DNA of 64,000 bases from Ascidia mentula (taxonomy: Eukaryota > Chordata > Ascidiacea > Phlebobranchia > Ascidiidae), in NCBI GenBank assembly GCA_947561715.1, contig OX387202.1, positions 2,418,001 through 2,482,000 of the forward strand, read 5' to 3'. The notes beneath the pieces were generated by a model. It was not told where the DNA came from. It did not search any database and saw only the letters and a list, made by a program, of their open reading frames with translations. Of this stretch, positions 22,961 through 33,750 are shown piece after piece. Within the stretch, counting starts at the first letter, position 1. Each line of letters starts with the position of its first letter. The position numbers and the translations under genes are program-made.

Positions 22961-24138
22961 CCGGACAGAACCCAGCTCTATTGGTGTTTTCCATTTAACG
23001 CCTAATTGCGTATCAATAGAGAAAATGTCAAAAGTGACTACAGGAATTAGCATGTGCAAGTCGATGACCGGCGGATCTTTCTGTAGAAATCAATATGTTA
23101 TATGTGCAAAAAAAGCCATAATAATTGATGTGGTTCGTCTCTGTTGCTTGGTTTTGAGTACTCAACGGATCGACGTTGACCGAAAGGTACCACACAGTGG
23201 AAATCAGTGTGCCAGCTAGTGTAAAAGCTAACACAGTGCCTGCAGCTCTTAATATGTTATAATCCTGGAACTCCAAAAGAAGCAAAAGACGATCAGCGCC
23301 TATGCATAATCTTTTTTTTCAACAAAGATGTTAATTTCGCCTATTGGCATCCTGCAGTTTTTGTCCAAAGAGAAAAGCAATGAAATAAAAAAATTAAAAA
23401 CCACAACAGAAACAAAACAAATAAGTCCACTTTCGGGACTGTCAAGAAAAAAACCAAAGCGACAAAAACGATGAAACTTTCCTGCGAGAAGCCGCCGCGG
23501 TAACACGTACGCAAGAAATACCAAGAGACTGGTCAAGGTGTTAGTAGACCATTGTAAAAAGGTGGGGGGGACAAGGTGTAAGGATTTCAACTTGCCAGAG
23601 GGCAGTGACGTAGACACATGGCGATAACGCTGTGACGGAAATAAAGACAAAAAGATGGGAGAACGCAAAGACATTCATTTTAAACGTGGTAGAATCATTG
23701 GCTGAATGTTTGTTGACGCCCTGAAGTGGTTTGGCCATTTGTCTTTACAAATATCTGAATGAACCATGGGAGGTTCTTGGACAAAAATTACCGTGAAGCA
23801 ATCTGCAATGTTCATTTCGCTTTTAAATATGATGTCGGGGTTATTTTGATAGTGTTTTGCCAGCGCCATCTTGCCCCCTTGGCATCTTTAAAACGTCCTG
23901 CTCGCCATATTGAACGTTGTGAATTTCACCTGTTCATGCTAAAACGATTCCGTATTTTTTGCATGTGTCACTTCGTCGCAAAGGGATAGTGGGGTAGTAA
24001 GGGGTAAACAGAACTAAAAATTTTAAACACTCGAGATCGACGACAAAACCATTGCGTACACAGAAGGTATACGTGAAAAAATGCGCGCTCTTGGAGCTTC
24101 TGTGCGCTGTTTATACAGAGCATAGAATAATGTATATC
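22961..24138. other. Decayed repeat-rich stretch, no gene recognised
   Basis: A segment near 23160-23240 ('tcgacgttgaccgaaaggt') recurs at 52375-52440, so part of it is an interspersed repeat. Open frames here are short and match nothing I recognise. Confidence 0.4.
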
Positions 24139-24371
24139 TCCACTACCGCTCCAGCCTAAGAAAACTAAAAGAGCTGGTTGACAAAAGCGCTATAGTCTTA
24201 CGCGTGACTGAAAAAAATGTGGTTTTAGATCGCTTTGACTACTATACCATAATGCGCAAGGAGCTTGGGAAGTTTACCATACTGCCAATAAGCCCCAAAG
24301 ATTTAGATAGCTACCGAAGACATATTTACAGTGAATGCGAAGTTGTTTTGAAAAATCGCCACAGGACTTAG
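24139..24371 (+). mobile_element. Possible Penelope-like reverse transcriptase N-terminal fragment
   Basis: Open reading SLRKLKELVDKSAIVLRV, then VVLDRFDYYTIMRKEL and FTILPISP. The pattern 'LK.L..D..IVL......VV.DR.DY...M' resembles the region ahead of the catalytic domain in Penelope-like reverse transcriptases. It is a fragment with no catalytic motif. The placement about 1.2 kb after the repeat at 22768 fits, but the family call is tentative. Confidence 0.4.
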
Positions 24372-24699
24372 AAGAACATGTTTTATCACATGGTGGGACC
24401 AAAGTCCACCGGCAACGGTTTTGACCATGTCTCAGGTCCGTCATTTTTTGCCCTATTTAAAAGTCGCTGTCACGCATCACAGCTCTTCTGGAACATGTTT
24501 TAAAACCTATCAGTGTGCTTATTTAAGGTTCATTTATTTTTTTTCTCAGGGCCGTGCACGTCCCACCTAATTTATGCCAGACCGAAATTGAAAACCACAA
24601 ATGCAGAAAAATAATAATGTGACGTAACAATATTTTAGATTGTGTAGAATGTTTGGTTCTACTTCAGAAATGCATTTTTATCCTTCAGTACTTAAAACG

Positions 24700-27600
24700 T
24701 TATCGTGACGTCACAAACTGTCAGCATAGCGAGATTCAAGGAAATGATTAGTTTAGATCGACTTTGTGTCATTAGCGCGGAACTAATTTACTAACGTCTA
24801 ACATGCGTTACTAACTGTAACATAAATCTTGTAAGTTGGGTAAACGCAAAAGAAACGAATGCTAGTCTTGCAAATGCGTTTTTTAGCAGATTGTTTGTCA
24901 TTTTGTTCTAATGTGTACTGTGAAATTCAATTTCTTAAGTTTCAGGAATATACCGGCAAGACTTAATATATGTGTGAAGAATGTTCTACAGATTTCCTTA
25001 ATGTAGATCAGTGTTTGTGAAACTTTTTGAGCCAGCTCGCACTTATGCCTTTATCAAAATCTTTGATTCAAACTGAACCACTACATGTCGTAACAGCGTT
25101 TGTTTTCGCTAAGTCACTGCAATGTTTACACTGTGATAATAATGCTTGCTGGTGCACTGCTTTTGTAAAAGACTGAATAGTAAAACTTTAATATAGCACG
25201 AGCTTGATCACGCTTCTTCAGGTGCTGCAAATGGCGTGTCTGTAATAATAATAATTATAATTATTGCTTCGGTTCATTAGGTCTTAGACCTCCACGAAGC
25301 TCCTGTGTTGATGTTTAATGTGTCTTCAATCAGCTTTCTTTACTTTGCTTTAAGAACGGCATTTTAGGTTACTGTTTGTATTTGAAAATCATCAACCTTT
25401 ACGTTAAAATGTATTCTGTTAATCAAGCATGTTGGCATCCGGTTAAGTTTTCGTCGTACACGGAGGCAAATGCATTGGAGCTGTGTAATCCTTGCCTTAG
25501 TTCCTCTTGTATTCAGTAAACAGTCAAAACGACGTCACAAGCTGTCGGTGTAGCGAGTTGTGGGGAAATAATGATGGTAGATTGATTTCGTGTCATTAGC
25601 GCGGAAAGAGAAACGATCATTCGGTAAAAATAAATCCATATCAACCGAATCGTTGGTATTTGCAAAGTCAGAAGAGTTGATAATATGCCTGGCAGCATCA
25701 GTAATAAATTGTGCAATGTGAAGCTAAACGATTGCAGTCTTGAAATTTAGACTCTTGTGACAATTTTTCAGTGATCAAAATGAATGTTAAAATTCCTATA
25801 GAAAACACGACCAGTCGAGAAAAGTGTTTGGTGTAGTGTGATAGCAGACAGTAATCATTTTTTCCTTTTTATATCATTCAAATTTAAGTAAGGCAGAATA
25901 TACCTAAAATTGAACAGTTTTGCCCCTTCGGTATTCAGGCAATAAACGTGAAACGTAGAAAAAACAATGCTGCAACTTTTTTGCTTCATATCATGTTTCA
26001 AACGTTGGTTGTAGGAATAGTTTTGTTAGATTTTCGCAGGGTCATGCGTGGCACAGACATAGAAATCATCATGTAGTAAAGTGATTGTCATTTTGTTTTA
26101 AACAGCGTTTGTTTTCGCTAATTCACTGCAATAAATTATTGCTTCGGTTCATTAGGTCTAAGAAATCCACGAAGCCCCTGTGTTTCTGTTTAATGTGTCT
26201 TCAATCAGCTTTTTTTTACTTTGCTAGTTCATGTAGAAGTTGATAGTGATTAATTATGAACAAATTTTTTAGTGCCATATCGTTAAACTTTTGTGAAGGC
26301 CGTAGTATGATATTGCTTGTATTTGAACGTCCTCAACCTTTACGTTAAAATGTATTCTGTTGTTCAAATGTAATGGCATCCGGTTAAGTTTTCATCGTTC
26401 ATTTCGGAGACAAATGCATTGGAGATGGGCAACCTTTGCATCAGTTCCTCTTGTATTCAGTAAACAGTCAAAACGCTATTGTGACATCACAAGCTGTCGG
26501 TGTAGCGAGTTGTGAGGAAATAATGATGGTTGATTGATTTCGTGTCATTAGCGCGGAAAGAGAAACGATCATTCGGTAAATATAAAACCATATCAACCGA
26601 ATCGTTGTTATTTGTAAATAGCAAAGTCAGAAGAGTTGATAATATGCCTGGCAGCATCAGTAATAAATTGTGCAATGTGAAGCTAAACGATTGCAGTCTT
26701 GAAATTTAGACTCGTGTGACTATTTTTTCAGTCGTCAATAATGAATGTTAACATTCCTATAGAAAACACGACCAGTCGAGCCCAAGTGTTTGGTGTAGTG
26801 TGATAGCAGAACGTTTCTTTTGCCCCTCCGGTATTCAGACAAAAAACGTGAAACGTAGAAAAAACATTGCTGCAACTTTTTTGCTTTATATCATGTTTCA
26901 AACGTTGGTTGTAGAAAAAATTTTACGTGTTTATCGCAGAGTCGTGCGTGGTACAGATATAGAAATCATCATGTAGTAAAGTGATTGTAAACATTTTGTT
27001 TGGAAAATTTTTGAGTTAACTTCCGTCTAAAGATGGTGGCAGATATGAGCAAGACAGGATCGCGCCTTCCTCTCTCTTTATTAATCTGATCACTCACAAA
27101 CTCAGTCTATTCATTTACTTTCCTAATTTAATAAGACGACTGAACAGAATAATTTGTTTCGAATGGCATTTTATTTTAAATGTTTCATGATAATTTAAGT
27201 AAACGCTCGGGTTAGCAACAAAATCAACAGAATGAAATCAGCCCTTTTGATGCTAAACTCTTATTGCAAGATTAGGTGTTGATGCTTGTTCGTAAAACTA
27301 TTAAATTAGTCGCGAAGAACCAAGCTAGTTCCTGCAACAGACAATTCTAATTCATAGATTTTCTCAAACGAATTTCCAAACATCTAACAATGCGTTACTA
27401 ACTGTAACATAAACCTTGTATTAGGAACCACATGAGTAACGAATGCTAGTTTTGCTAATGCGTTTTAAACAGATTGTTTGTCATTTTGTTCTAATATGAA
27501 CCTTTTTAACGGGACCTATCGTTAAACTTGTGTGAACGTTTGTGTTTGAATTCGGTCAAGTTTTCATTGTACATTTCGGAAGCAAATGAATTGAAACAGT

Positions 27601-27950
27601 CAAAAAGTAAACAGTCAAAACGCTATTGTGACGTCAAAAGCTGTGTAGCAAGTTGTGAGGAAATGATGATGGTAGATTGATTTCGTGTCATTAGCGCGGA
27701 AAGAGAAACGATCATTCGGTAAATATAAATCCATATCAACCGAATCGTTGTTATTTGTGAATAGCAAGGTCAGAAGAGTTGATAATATGCCTGGCAGGAT
27801 CAGTAATAAATTGTGCGATGTGAAGCTAAACGATTGCAGTCATGAAATTTAGACTCATTTGACAATTTTTACAGCCGTCAAAATCAATGTTAACATTTTA
27901 CACGACCAGTCAAAAATGTGTTTTGTGTAAGATTTTTGTGCGGGTAGCGC
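24700..27950. repeat. About 1-kb unit tandem repeat, three to four copies
   Basis: The core words 'gtgtcattagcgcggaaaga', 'atatcaaccgaatcgttg' and 'gataatatgcctggcag' recur near 25590-25690, 26540-26645 and 27680-27790, with an older partial unit near 24720-24780. Units are spaced about 1.0-1.1 kb apart. Another shared word is 'attgcttcggttcattaggt' (25255, 26140). Related but more diverged pieces occur at 55960-56160 and 58080-58240. No coding capacity is recognised. Confidence 0.75.
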
Positions 27951-28177
27951 ATAGCTAGCTTCGGCACGTTACCCTCTTGCTACAGCTGAACTTTGTTCTC
28001 GCCCACCAGAAGGACCTGGATTTTGCCTGTGTTCCGGCAGAAGTGATGCTGCCTTCCTTGGAAGATTCGTGAGTATATTTGGATTGGTATTACCTACCGG
28101 CACGGAACTGTGCGCGGTTGAACTGCATTCAAAACCGAACGATCTGGCATCCTTTCATGCTGAGATCCAGTTATCGA

Positions 28178-28504
28178 TCACGCTTCCCACATTTCAACCT
28201 CAACCTCCGCTGCTTGCACCTCATGTTCCACTTCCAACAACTCAAGTTCGTTTGCAATTCTTTGACCTTCAGCTTCTATCATCTGCCTTTCAGCTAACTG
28301 TCGTTTCTTTAAAACGGCCATTTCCTTGCGAACCAAAGCCTCTGTGCGCTTGGTACTTGATCGGGTATTCGAGGTGTGCGCAGTAGAAACTGTCACGCCA
28401 GTTTGTTTTGACGTGACGCTGATTTTATCTACATTCTTCGAAGCAGATTGATTCTTCCGCACGTGTATCGAATTCTTCTTTGCCTTTAGCACAGTAGGTG
28501 GCAT
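28178..28504 (-). mobile_element. Retroelement gag-like fossil (BEL/Pao-like, tentative)
   Basis: A 108-codon charged, coiled-coil reading (RKEMAVLKKRQLAERQMIEA) follows a basic N-terminus. Such a start is usual in BEL/Pao-type gag proteins. Text around its start recurs at about 40345-40480 and 59280-59400. No pol parts are recognised nearby, so it is an isolated, broken remnant. Confidence 0.4.
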
Positions 28505-28640
28505 TTCTCTTTTTTATGTGCTAATTGCTTGTCGTAAAGTATGACTTCATTCACAAGGAATAACTTTTATATTGTTACTTGCATTAAAATGGTTGACATT
28601 TGTGATACAAGTAAAGCGGTCCTTCTAAAATGTGCTCGTG

Positions 28641-29080
28641 CATCTATGTGGAGCTATGTGCAATTATATGGAGCTATGTGCAACTATGTGCAACTATGTG
28701 CAACTATGTGGAGCTATGTGCAACTATGTGTCGCTATAGGGAACTATGTGTCGCTATGTGCAATTATGTGTCGATGTGTGCAACTATGTGGAGCTATGTG
28801 CAACTATGTGGAGCTATGTGCAACTATGTGTCGCTATGCGCAACTATGTGTCGCTATGTGCAACTATGTGCAACTATGTGGAACTATGTGCAACTATGTG
28901 GAGCTATGTGCAACTATGTGTCGCTATGTGCAACTATGTGTCGCTATGTGCAACTATGTGTCGCTATGTGCAACTATGTGCAACTATGTGCAACTATGTG
29001 CAACTATGTGCAACTATGTGCAACTATGTGCAACTATGTGCAACTATGTGCAACTATGTGTTGCTATGTGTCGCTATGTG
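28641..29080. repeat. 10-bp minisatellite, 44 units
   Basis: Exactly 44 consecutive 10-mers without a single indel. The main unit is caactatgtg; variants gagctatgtg and tcgctatgtg alternate with it in the first two thirds, giving a 20-bp higher-order period. A homogeneous run of eight caactatgtg units lies at 28971-29050 or so. Because ten is not a multiple of three and no unit contains a stop, all three forward frames are open, which explains the long Cys/Met/Tyr-rich readings. It is not a gene. Confidence 0.95.
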
Positions 29081-29459
29081 GAAGGCTCGCAAGGCTTGGA
29101 CGCTGCTTTTGAATTTCCTGTACACAAAAACACGATTTTAAAAGTGTTTGGCGACCCGTGTTTCATGCAATGTAGACCAGGTGTATCTGTTGTTACTTCA
29201 ACGTATCTTTGCCTAGTTTCGTTGATAAACAGTGGTCTTGATTTTGGCATTGTCTTGTATTGTTCTCCTTAGTATTGTTATTGTGTTATTGCTTCAACAG
29301 TGTGTATTCTTTGGTTACATCACGAACAAAAATTAGCAGGGTACTTGGCTGCTTTCCAGACAATTTGTCTCGATGATGCTACCACAATGAGTTTCATTAA
29401 AGGTCGGCTGACCTGGTATGGCTAGTTGCCACTGACTTGTCTGTTCACCTGTGCTCTCG

Positions 29460-29945
29460 GCTGAGATACAGTAAATTCAAGGGTCTGCAGCGTACCACTT
29501 GTTTTCCAGGTGGGCGGCTTGAGCTGAATCTAAGACTGCTTCCGTGTTCTAGCTGTTGATACTGAACTCCGTGGCAGACTTATTTATTACCTGAAAGACA
29601 CGTTTGCAATGCCAGGCGGCGTGAAGTTTAAATTTGTTCCAAGCACGTTAGTGACTGAGCGAGTAACTTCTACCGAGTGCCACTTGTTAGTTAAGTGACC
29701 AAGACTGGTTGGGTGGCAAAGTAAAATAACAGAGAATGATAACGAACTAAGGACAACCAATTGAGACCGAGAAATGTGTGAACGGGTATTTAACAAGTCA
29801 CAATAAAAAAAGATCTGTCGTCTAGTCGGATGCCAGAAGGCTGTGCGAGTTATGCCGGAAAGCTTAACACCGTCTGCAGCCTTCGGTCCGTATGTGTTCC
29901 AAATGTGTAAAGAATTAAGTAGGGAAACATGCGTGTTGCTGCACA
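29460..29945. mobile_element. LTR-like repeat, copy 1
   Basis: The last about 90 bases ('cttcggtccgtatgtgttcc' to 'catgcgtgttgct') match the insertion at 44682-45170 almost exactly, and the earlier parts match more loosely. Size and ends suggest a solitary LTR of a retroelement, degenerate here. Bases 29081-29459 hold nothing I recognise. Confidence 0.45.
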
Positions 29946-30293
29946 TGCCCCTTGCTTGTGAAGATTGATAGTTTCTATCCGAAATCCAATATCGTCTTGT
30001 CGTTAGGTTGTTGTGCTGTGAGTTGCGTTGAATCGTTTGGATGTTTTGCTGGTCATCGTCTGTGTTTCCGTCGTGGTTGCAAGCTGTCACGTTTTTTTTC
30101 TGTGTACAAAAGAACACCGGCAGTAAAATGCTCAAACAATTTAAAATATCTACGAAGCGTTTATGGAAATTGCGTGTTGCATGACAAATTAAAAATGTTA
30201 TTAAAAACTACAGTGAACCACAAATTCTATCGCATTGAAGCGTGCGCAACAAATGCTTACATTCCAGCACATTTGGAGCCTAATTCCTCTGCT

Positions 30294-31425
30294 TGTAAAA
30301 AAGTACGCTCGTAAAAATTGAAACGGTTTGCCGCATCGCGATCCTTGGTTCTTAAAGCGAACCTAAGCAAGCGACTTAAAAATGGAATTTTATTGCTTTC
30401 CTTTGTTTTTTATGGCTTTCTTTTGTCATTTCAGGGAAAAGTGCCCAATGGCTCTCGTGGCAATAGGACTGTCGCACAAATGACTTCCTTGTCAATACGA
30501 CTATCGCAATCACGTAGTTTTCTTTGTCCTCACTGAACCTTTTTAAATTGCTGCAGGTTTGTTTGCTCGTTCGTTGAGTAAACATTCCTAATCCTATCCC
30601 CATCTTCTGTTCAACTAGTTTCATTATTGTACCTGGAGAGCACAAACGCAGATAGAAAATGAAGTTCGTTGTTCAAGGTCCAACTTCAAGTAAAGTTAGG
30701 CTGAAAACGCATTGCCTTAGATAGGAGAACAGCATTACTAAGTATTTCCCTGATGCGATAGTTGCCGTTAACTTCAAAACGTTGTTATTTGGCCGAAGCG
30801 AAAATATTCGATATTGGTGTTTGATGTCTGTATTTTCCAGCGTTTGGATGCAAAATTTGTACCCCAATAAATTATTGCTGGACTACATGCGTTTTTTTTG
30901 ATAAAATCTAAACCAATGTATTTCGTTTTGATTTTTACCAGCAGAGTTTTGTTGTCGGACCTATTATTGGTGTCTGAAAAATGAGTAGAGTCCCGCATGA
31001 AATACACGTTGAATGTACAATAATTATTTGAGGATCAGGCTAACACTTTGAACCTTTGCAAAGATGGGATAAATTAAAGAGTTAATGCGCATCAACCTCA
31101 TTCGTCAACCTCGTTTAAATCCGTAAAAAACAAACAACAACATTTGTGGTTATATCGTTAGTTCCTGATAAACTGGTTAACATATGTGTTATCGTCAATC
31201 CTATAGTTATATAGTCATAGACCTTTCGAAGCAGGTATATAACTTTTTACACTGTTAGAAAACAATGTAGTAGGGTTGACTCTCTTAGTGAAGGTTTTGC
31301 ATCAAATCCAACTAATTAAGCCAGCGAGATGAAGTAAGTTGTGTTTGCCAAGACTTGCATCACACACGAGGAATAAAACAAGCGATTTAACGACAGAGAG
31401 CTTTTTTGCGACCTTAAAACCACCA
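30294..31425. repeat. Dispersed 1.1-1.2 kb repeat, copy 2
   Basis: Second copy of the repeat at 14065-15270, same orientation. Both copies include 'gagttttgttgtcggaccta' and 'aaacaatgtagtagggttga'. Confidence 0.7.
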
Positions 31426-31649
31426 TCGAACACGTGACGCTCCACACTCCCTGTCTGCCATAGAGTGGCAGCAAGTTGTCCAAACACCCTTTGGTCGTCA
31501 ATTACTTCTTTTGAGCGTCATGTCCACCCACCATAAAGTCACGGAGCGTGGGTGTACTCTATTGATTTGACGTTCTGCTTGCCTAATACTTTGTTTGCTT
31601 TTCAGTCATTTGCAAGATGCGAATTTAATGGGGTGGGCTCTGTCACGTA

Positions 31650-32350
31650 TGATATCTATGTTACAGATACTTTGGTGTTGAGATTATTGTGCAGTTTTTG
31701 TGTCTTCGGAAACAGTATTCGCGTATGCTCGTTGCTTTCGATATCAAATATTTCATATAAGCAAAGTTTCAGTTCAAAGTTGGTGACATACTTAGATAGT
31801 GAAACGATACAGAAAAAACTTTCTTCCATCTTGTATTGGGTCCTGTTATTAGTAACCAAAATAATCACTACGCAACTACACGATCATAAATCAAGATTCG
31901 TAGCAATAAATTCCCATTTACCGACCTTTAAAACGGGAACAGGTAGATTGTGTTTGCCAGACTCTAACATTTCGCCTTGTTAAAATCGTTACGTTCCAGG
32001 GCAGAGCCTTCTAGTTAATATTCTACTATTCCTAACCGGCAGGCAACTTCTTTTGAAACGCTGTATATGTTTTAGTGCATGAACAACTGGTTTGCCAGAA
32101 TTTAATTTGATCGGTTTACAAAAATAGGAGGTACAGGAAAGGTCAGATAGAAAAAGCATAATCTGGTAAAATGATTAAAGGTGTCACTAAGACCAGTTTT
32201 AAGAATTGTCCAATAAACTGCAAAGTACACAACGAACGAAAGGTGCGTTAATGTGCGAAGTTCGATTTAAACCATTATAAGCGATAAACTACATTGAAAA
32301 GGGCAACAATAACTCTCCTCTTTTGTTACAATCTTGAAAGAAGTTACTGC
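31650..32350. repeat. Dispersed repeat shared with 37125-38910
   Basis: Shared words include 'caagattcgtagcaataa', 'gtagattgtgtttgccaga' and 'catttcgccttgttaaa' (again at 38490-38590). The second copy is interrupted by other insertions. Both lie beside gypsy gag-like remnants, so this may be non-coding sequence of that retroelement. Confidence 0.55.
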
Positions 32351-32372
32351 TATTTTTGTTGCCAGGCATACT

Positions 32373-32560
32373 AATTAATCGGAATTGCTCTTCTGGCACT
32401 TAGTTTCTAAAGTGTTTATTGGAAACCAACGTTTCGTCTAACATCCGGCGGATCCGGCATGTAAACTACCCTGAAGAAGTCTCGCCGGATGGCAGACGAA
32501 ACGTTGGTTTCCAATAAACACTTTAGAAACTAAGTGCCAGAAGAGCAATTCCGATTAATT
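32373..32560. mobile_element. Inverted pair of Penelope-like 3' ends
   Basis: The left arm (from 'aattaatcggaattgctctt') is the reverse complement of the right arm (to 'gagcaattccgattaatt'). Arms of about 70 bases meet around a short unique centre. The right arm contains the hammerhead-like motif 'ctgaagaagtc', stem, 'cgaaacg'. Two truncated copies in opposite orientation is an arrangement known for Penelope-like elements. Confidence 0.65.
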
Positions 32561-32564
32561 CAAA

Positions 32565-33450
32565 GAAGTTGTTGAGGTAATACATTGTTGTTTGATCCCA
32601 CTAATTGTCCAGATGTACAAGCAATTATGGTTGTGGGTATTCGACCAAGTCACCGCTGGTGACGTATGTGTGTTCAACGAGCGTTGGTATAGAGTTGAGC
32701 GATCGTAGGTCTTCAGATGTCGCCTCCAGCGATTTGCAACGTTATGATGTGCAGATAACATTGTGTTCAGTGCACACCGGTGATGACGTAGGTGTGATCG
32801 ATGTCGTTGCGTTGGTGTCTGCATGGTAGCGTGATAACGTTACCATTGTGCGTTGGACGATGCAACGAATCATGAATTTCCCTTTTTTTCATGAATTTCC
32901 CTTTCCGTGAAAATTTCGTGAAACCGAATGGCGAAGCTAGATTTACCGAGATTTATTTCACACATTCCGCGTCGGACCGTTTTTCGTCAGTCGCGATTGG
33001 GAGGTTAGCCTAAGCGAGATAATATTTATTTAAGGATCGCGAAATAACATCGGGAATTCGAGGGCTGATTTGACATCATGCAAGGTGGCAGCACGCTGCG
33101 CTACACGCTCAATGCGGCCATTACAAAATGGGGCGAATTTTACCTCTGGCCAGCGAGTGAAACAGTCCACCACCGTTTGGAAATACATCTTGCCTTGACA
33201 TAGTGTTACTGAACCTACTATGCCAATGTTGGCGTGACAAATCTGTATGAAACAAACTTGAAGGCAGTGAGCTGAACTTCCAAAGCCTCAAAATCAAGGA
33301 TGGCATTTGCAAAGAACCCTTGCCTTTTACTCAATTGCATAAGCGAGATAATTGCTTTCTCGTTAATGTGCTACACATTATCGGTGAACTTCAAAATCGT
33401 CTGAACAGTATTCATGTTTTCCAGCTCTACGACAGTAGATAATACCTGTA
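32565..33450 (-). mobile_element. Ty3/gypsy fossil fragments (gag-like and integrase-like)
   Basis: On the minus strand, 33450-33060 includes an integrase-core-like reading (VVDCFTRWPEV) preceded by text that recurs in opposite orientation at 53280-53460. Bases 32565-33000 resemble part of the gag remnant at 38861-39460. Broken, with many breaks, and old. Confidence 0.6.
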
Positions 33451-33750
33451 GCAAATCCCACTAATTCTTTCAAATTTTCTTGTTTTTTTAGTCAATAAGG
33501 GGCCATGACCTTCATTGTCATTGCGTATAGGTAAGCATGTAAACTAATGAGTTTCTTTGAATGCAATGACACATTAGATCAGTCTGCGAAAACCGTTGTT
33601 TGTCAGAGTCTTAAAAAGTCCGAGTTTGTTGTTATTTTTTTATATATGGCATAGAGACAGTCGAGATAACTAGCCAAACCGTCACAAAAGCTGTTGTAAA
33701 TGTGAAAGAACATAAAGCGATATTAAAATACAAGATTTTGACTTATTACA
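33451..33750. other. No feature recognised
   Basis: AT-rich sequence between the integrase remnant and the LINE tail. No coding or repeat signal that I can support. Confidence 0.4.

Noticed and set aside
24700-27950. CRISPR-like or centromeric satellite array
   Set aside because: Units are about 1 kb with unequal spacing and internal divergence, not short regular repeats with spacers, and there are too few copies for a satellite.
28541-29272. Long Cys/Met/Tyr-rich open frames (up to 243 codons) in all three forward frames
   Set aside because: They are a by-product of a stop-free 10-bp minisatellite; three overlapping frames with the same composition cannot all be genes.
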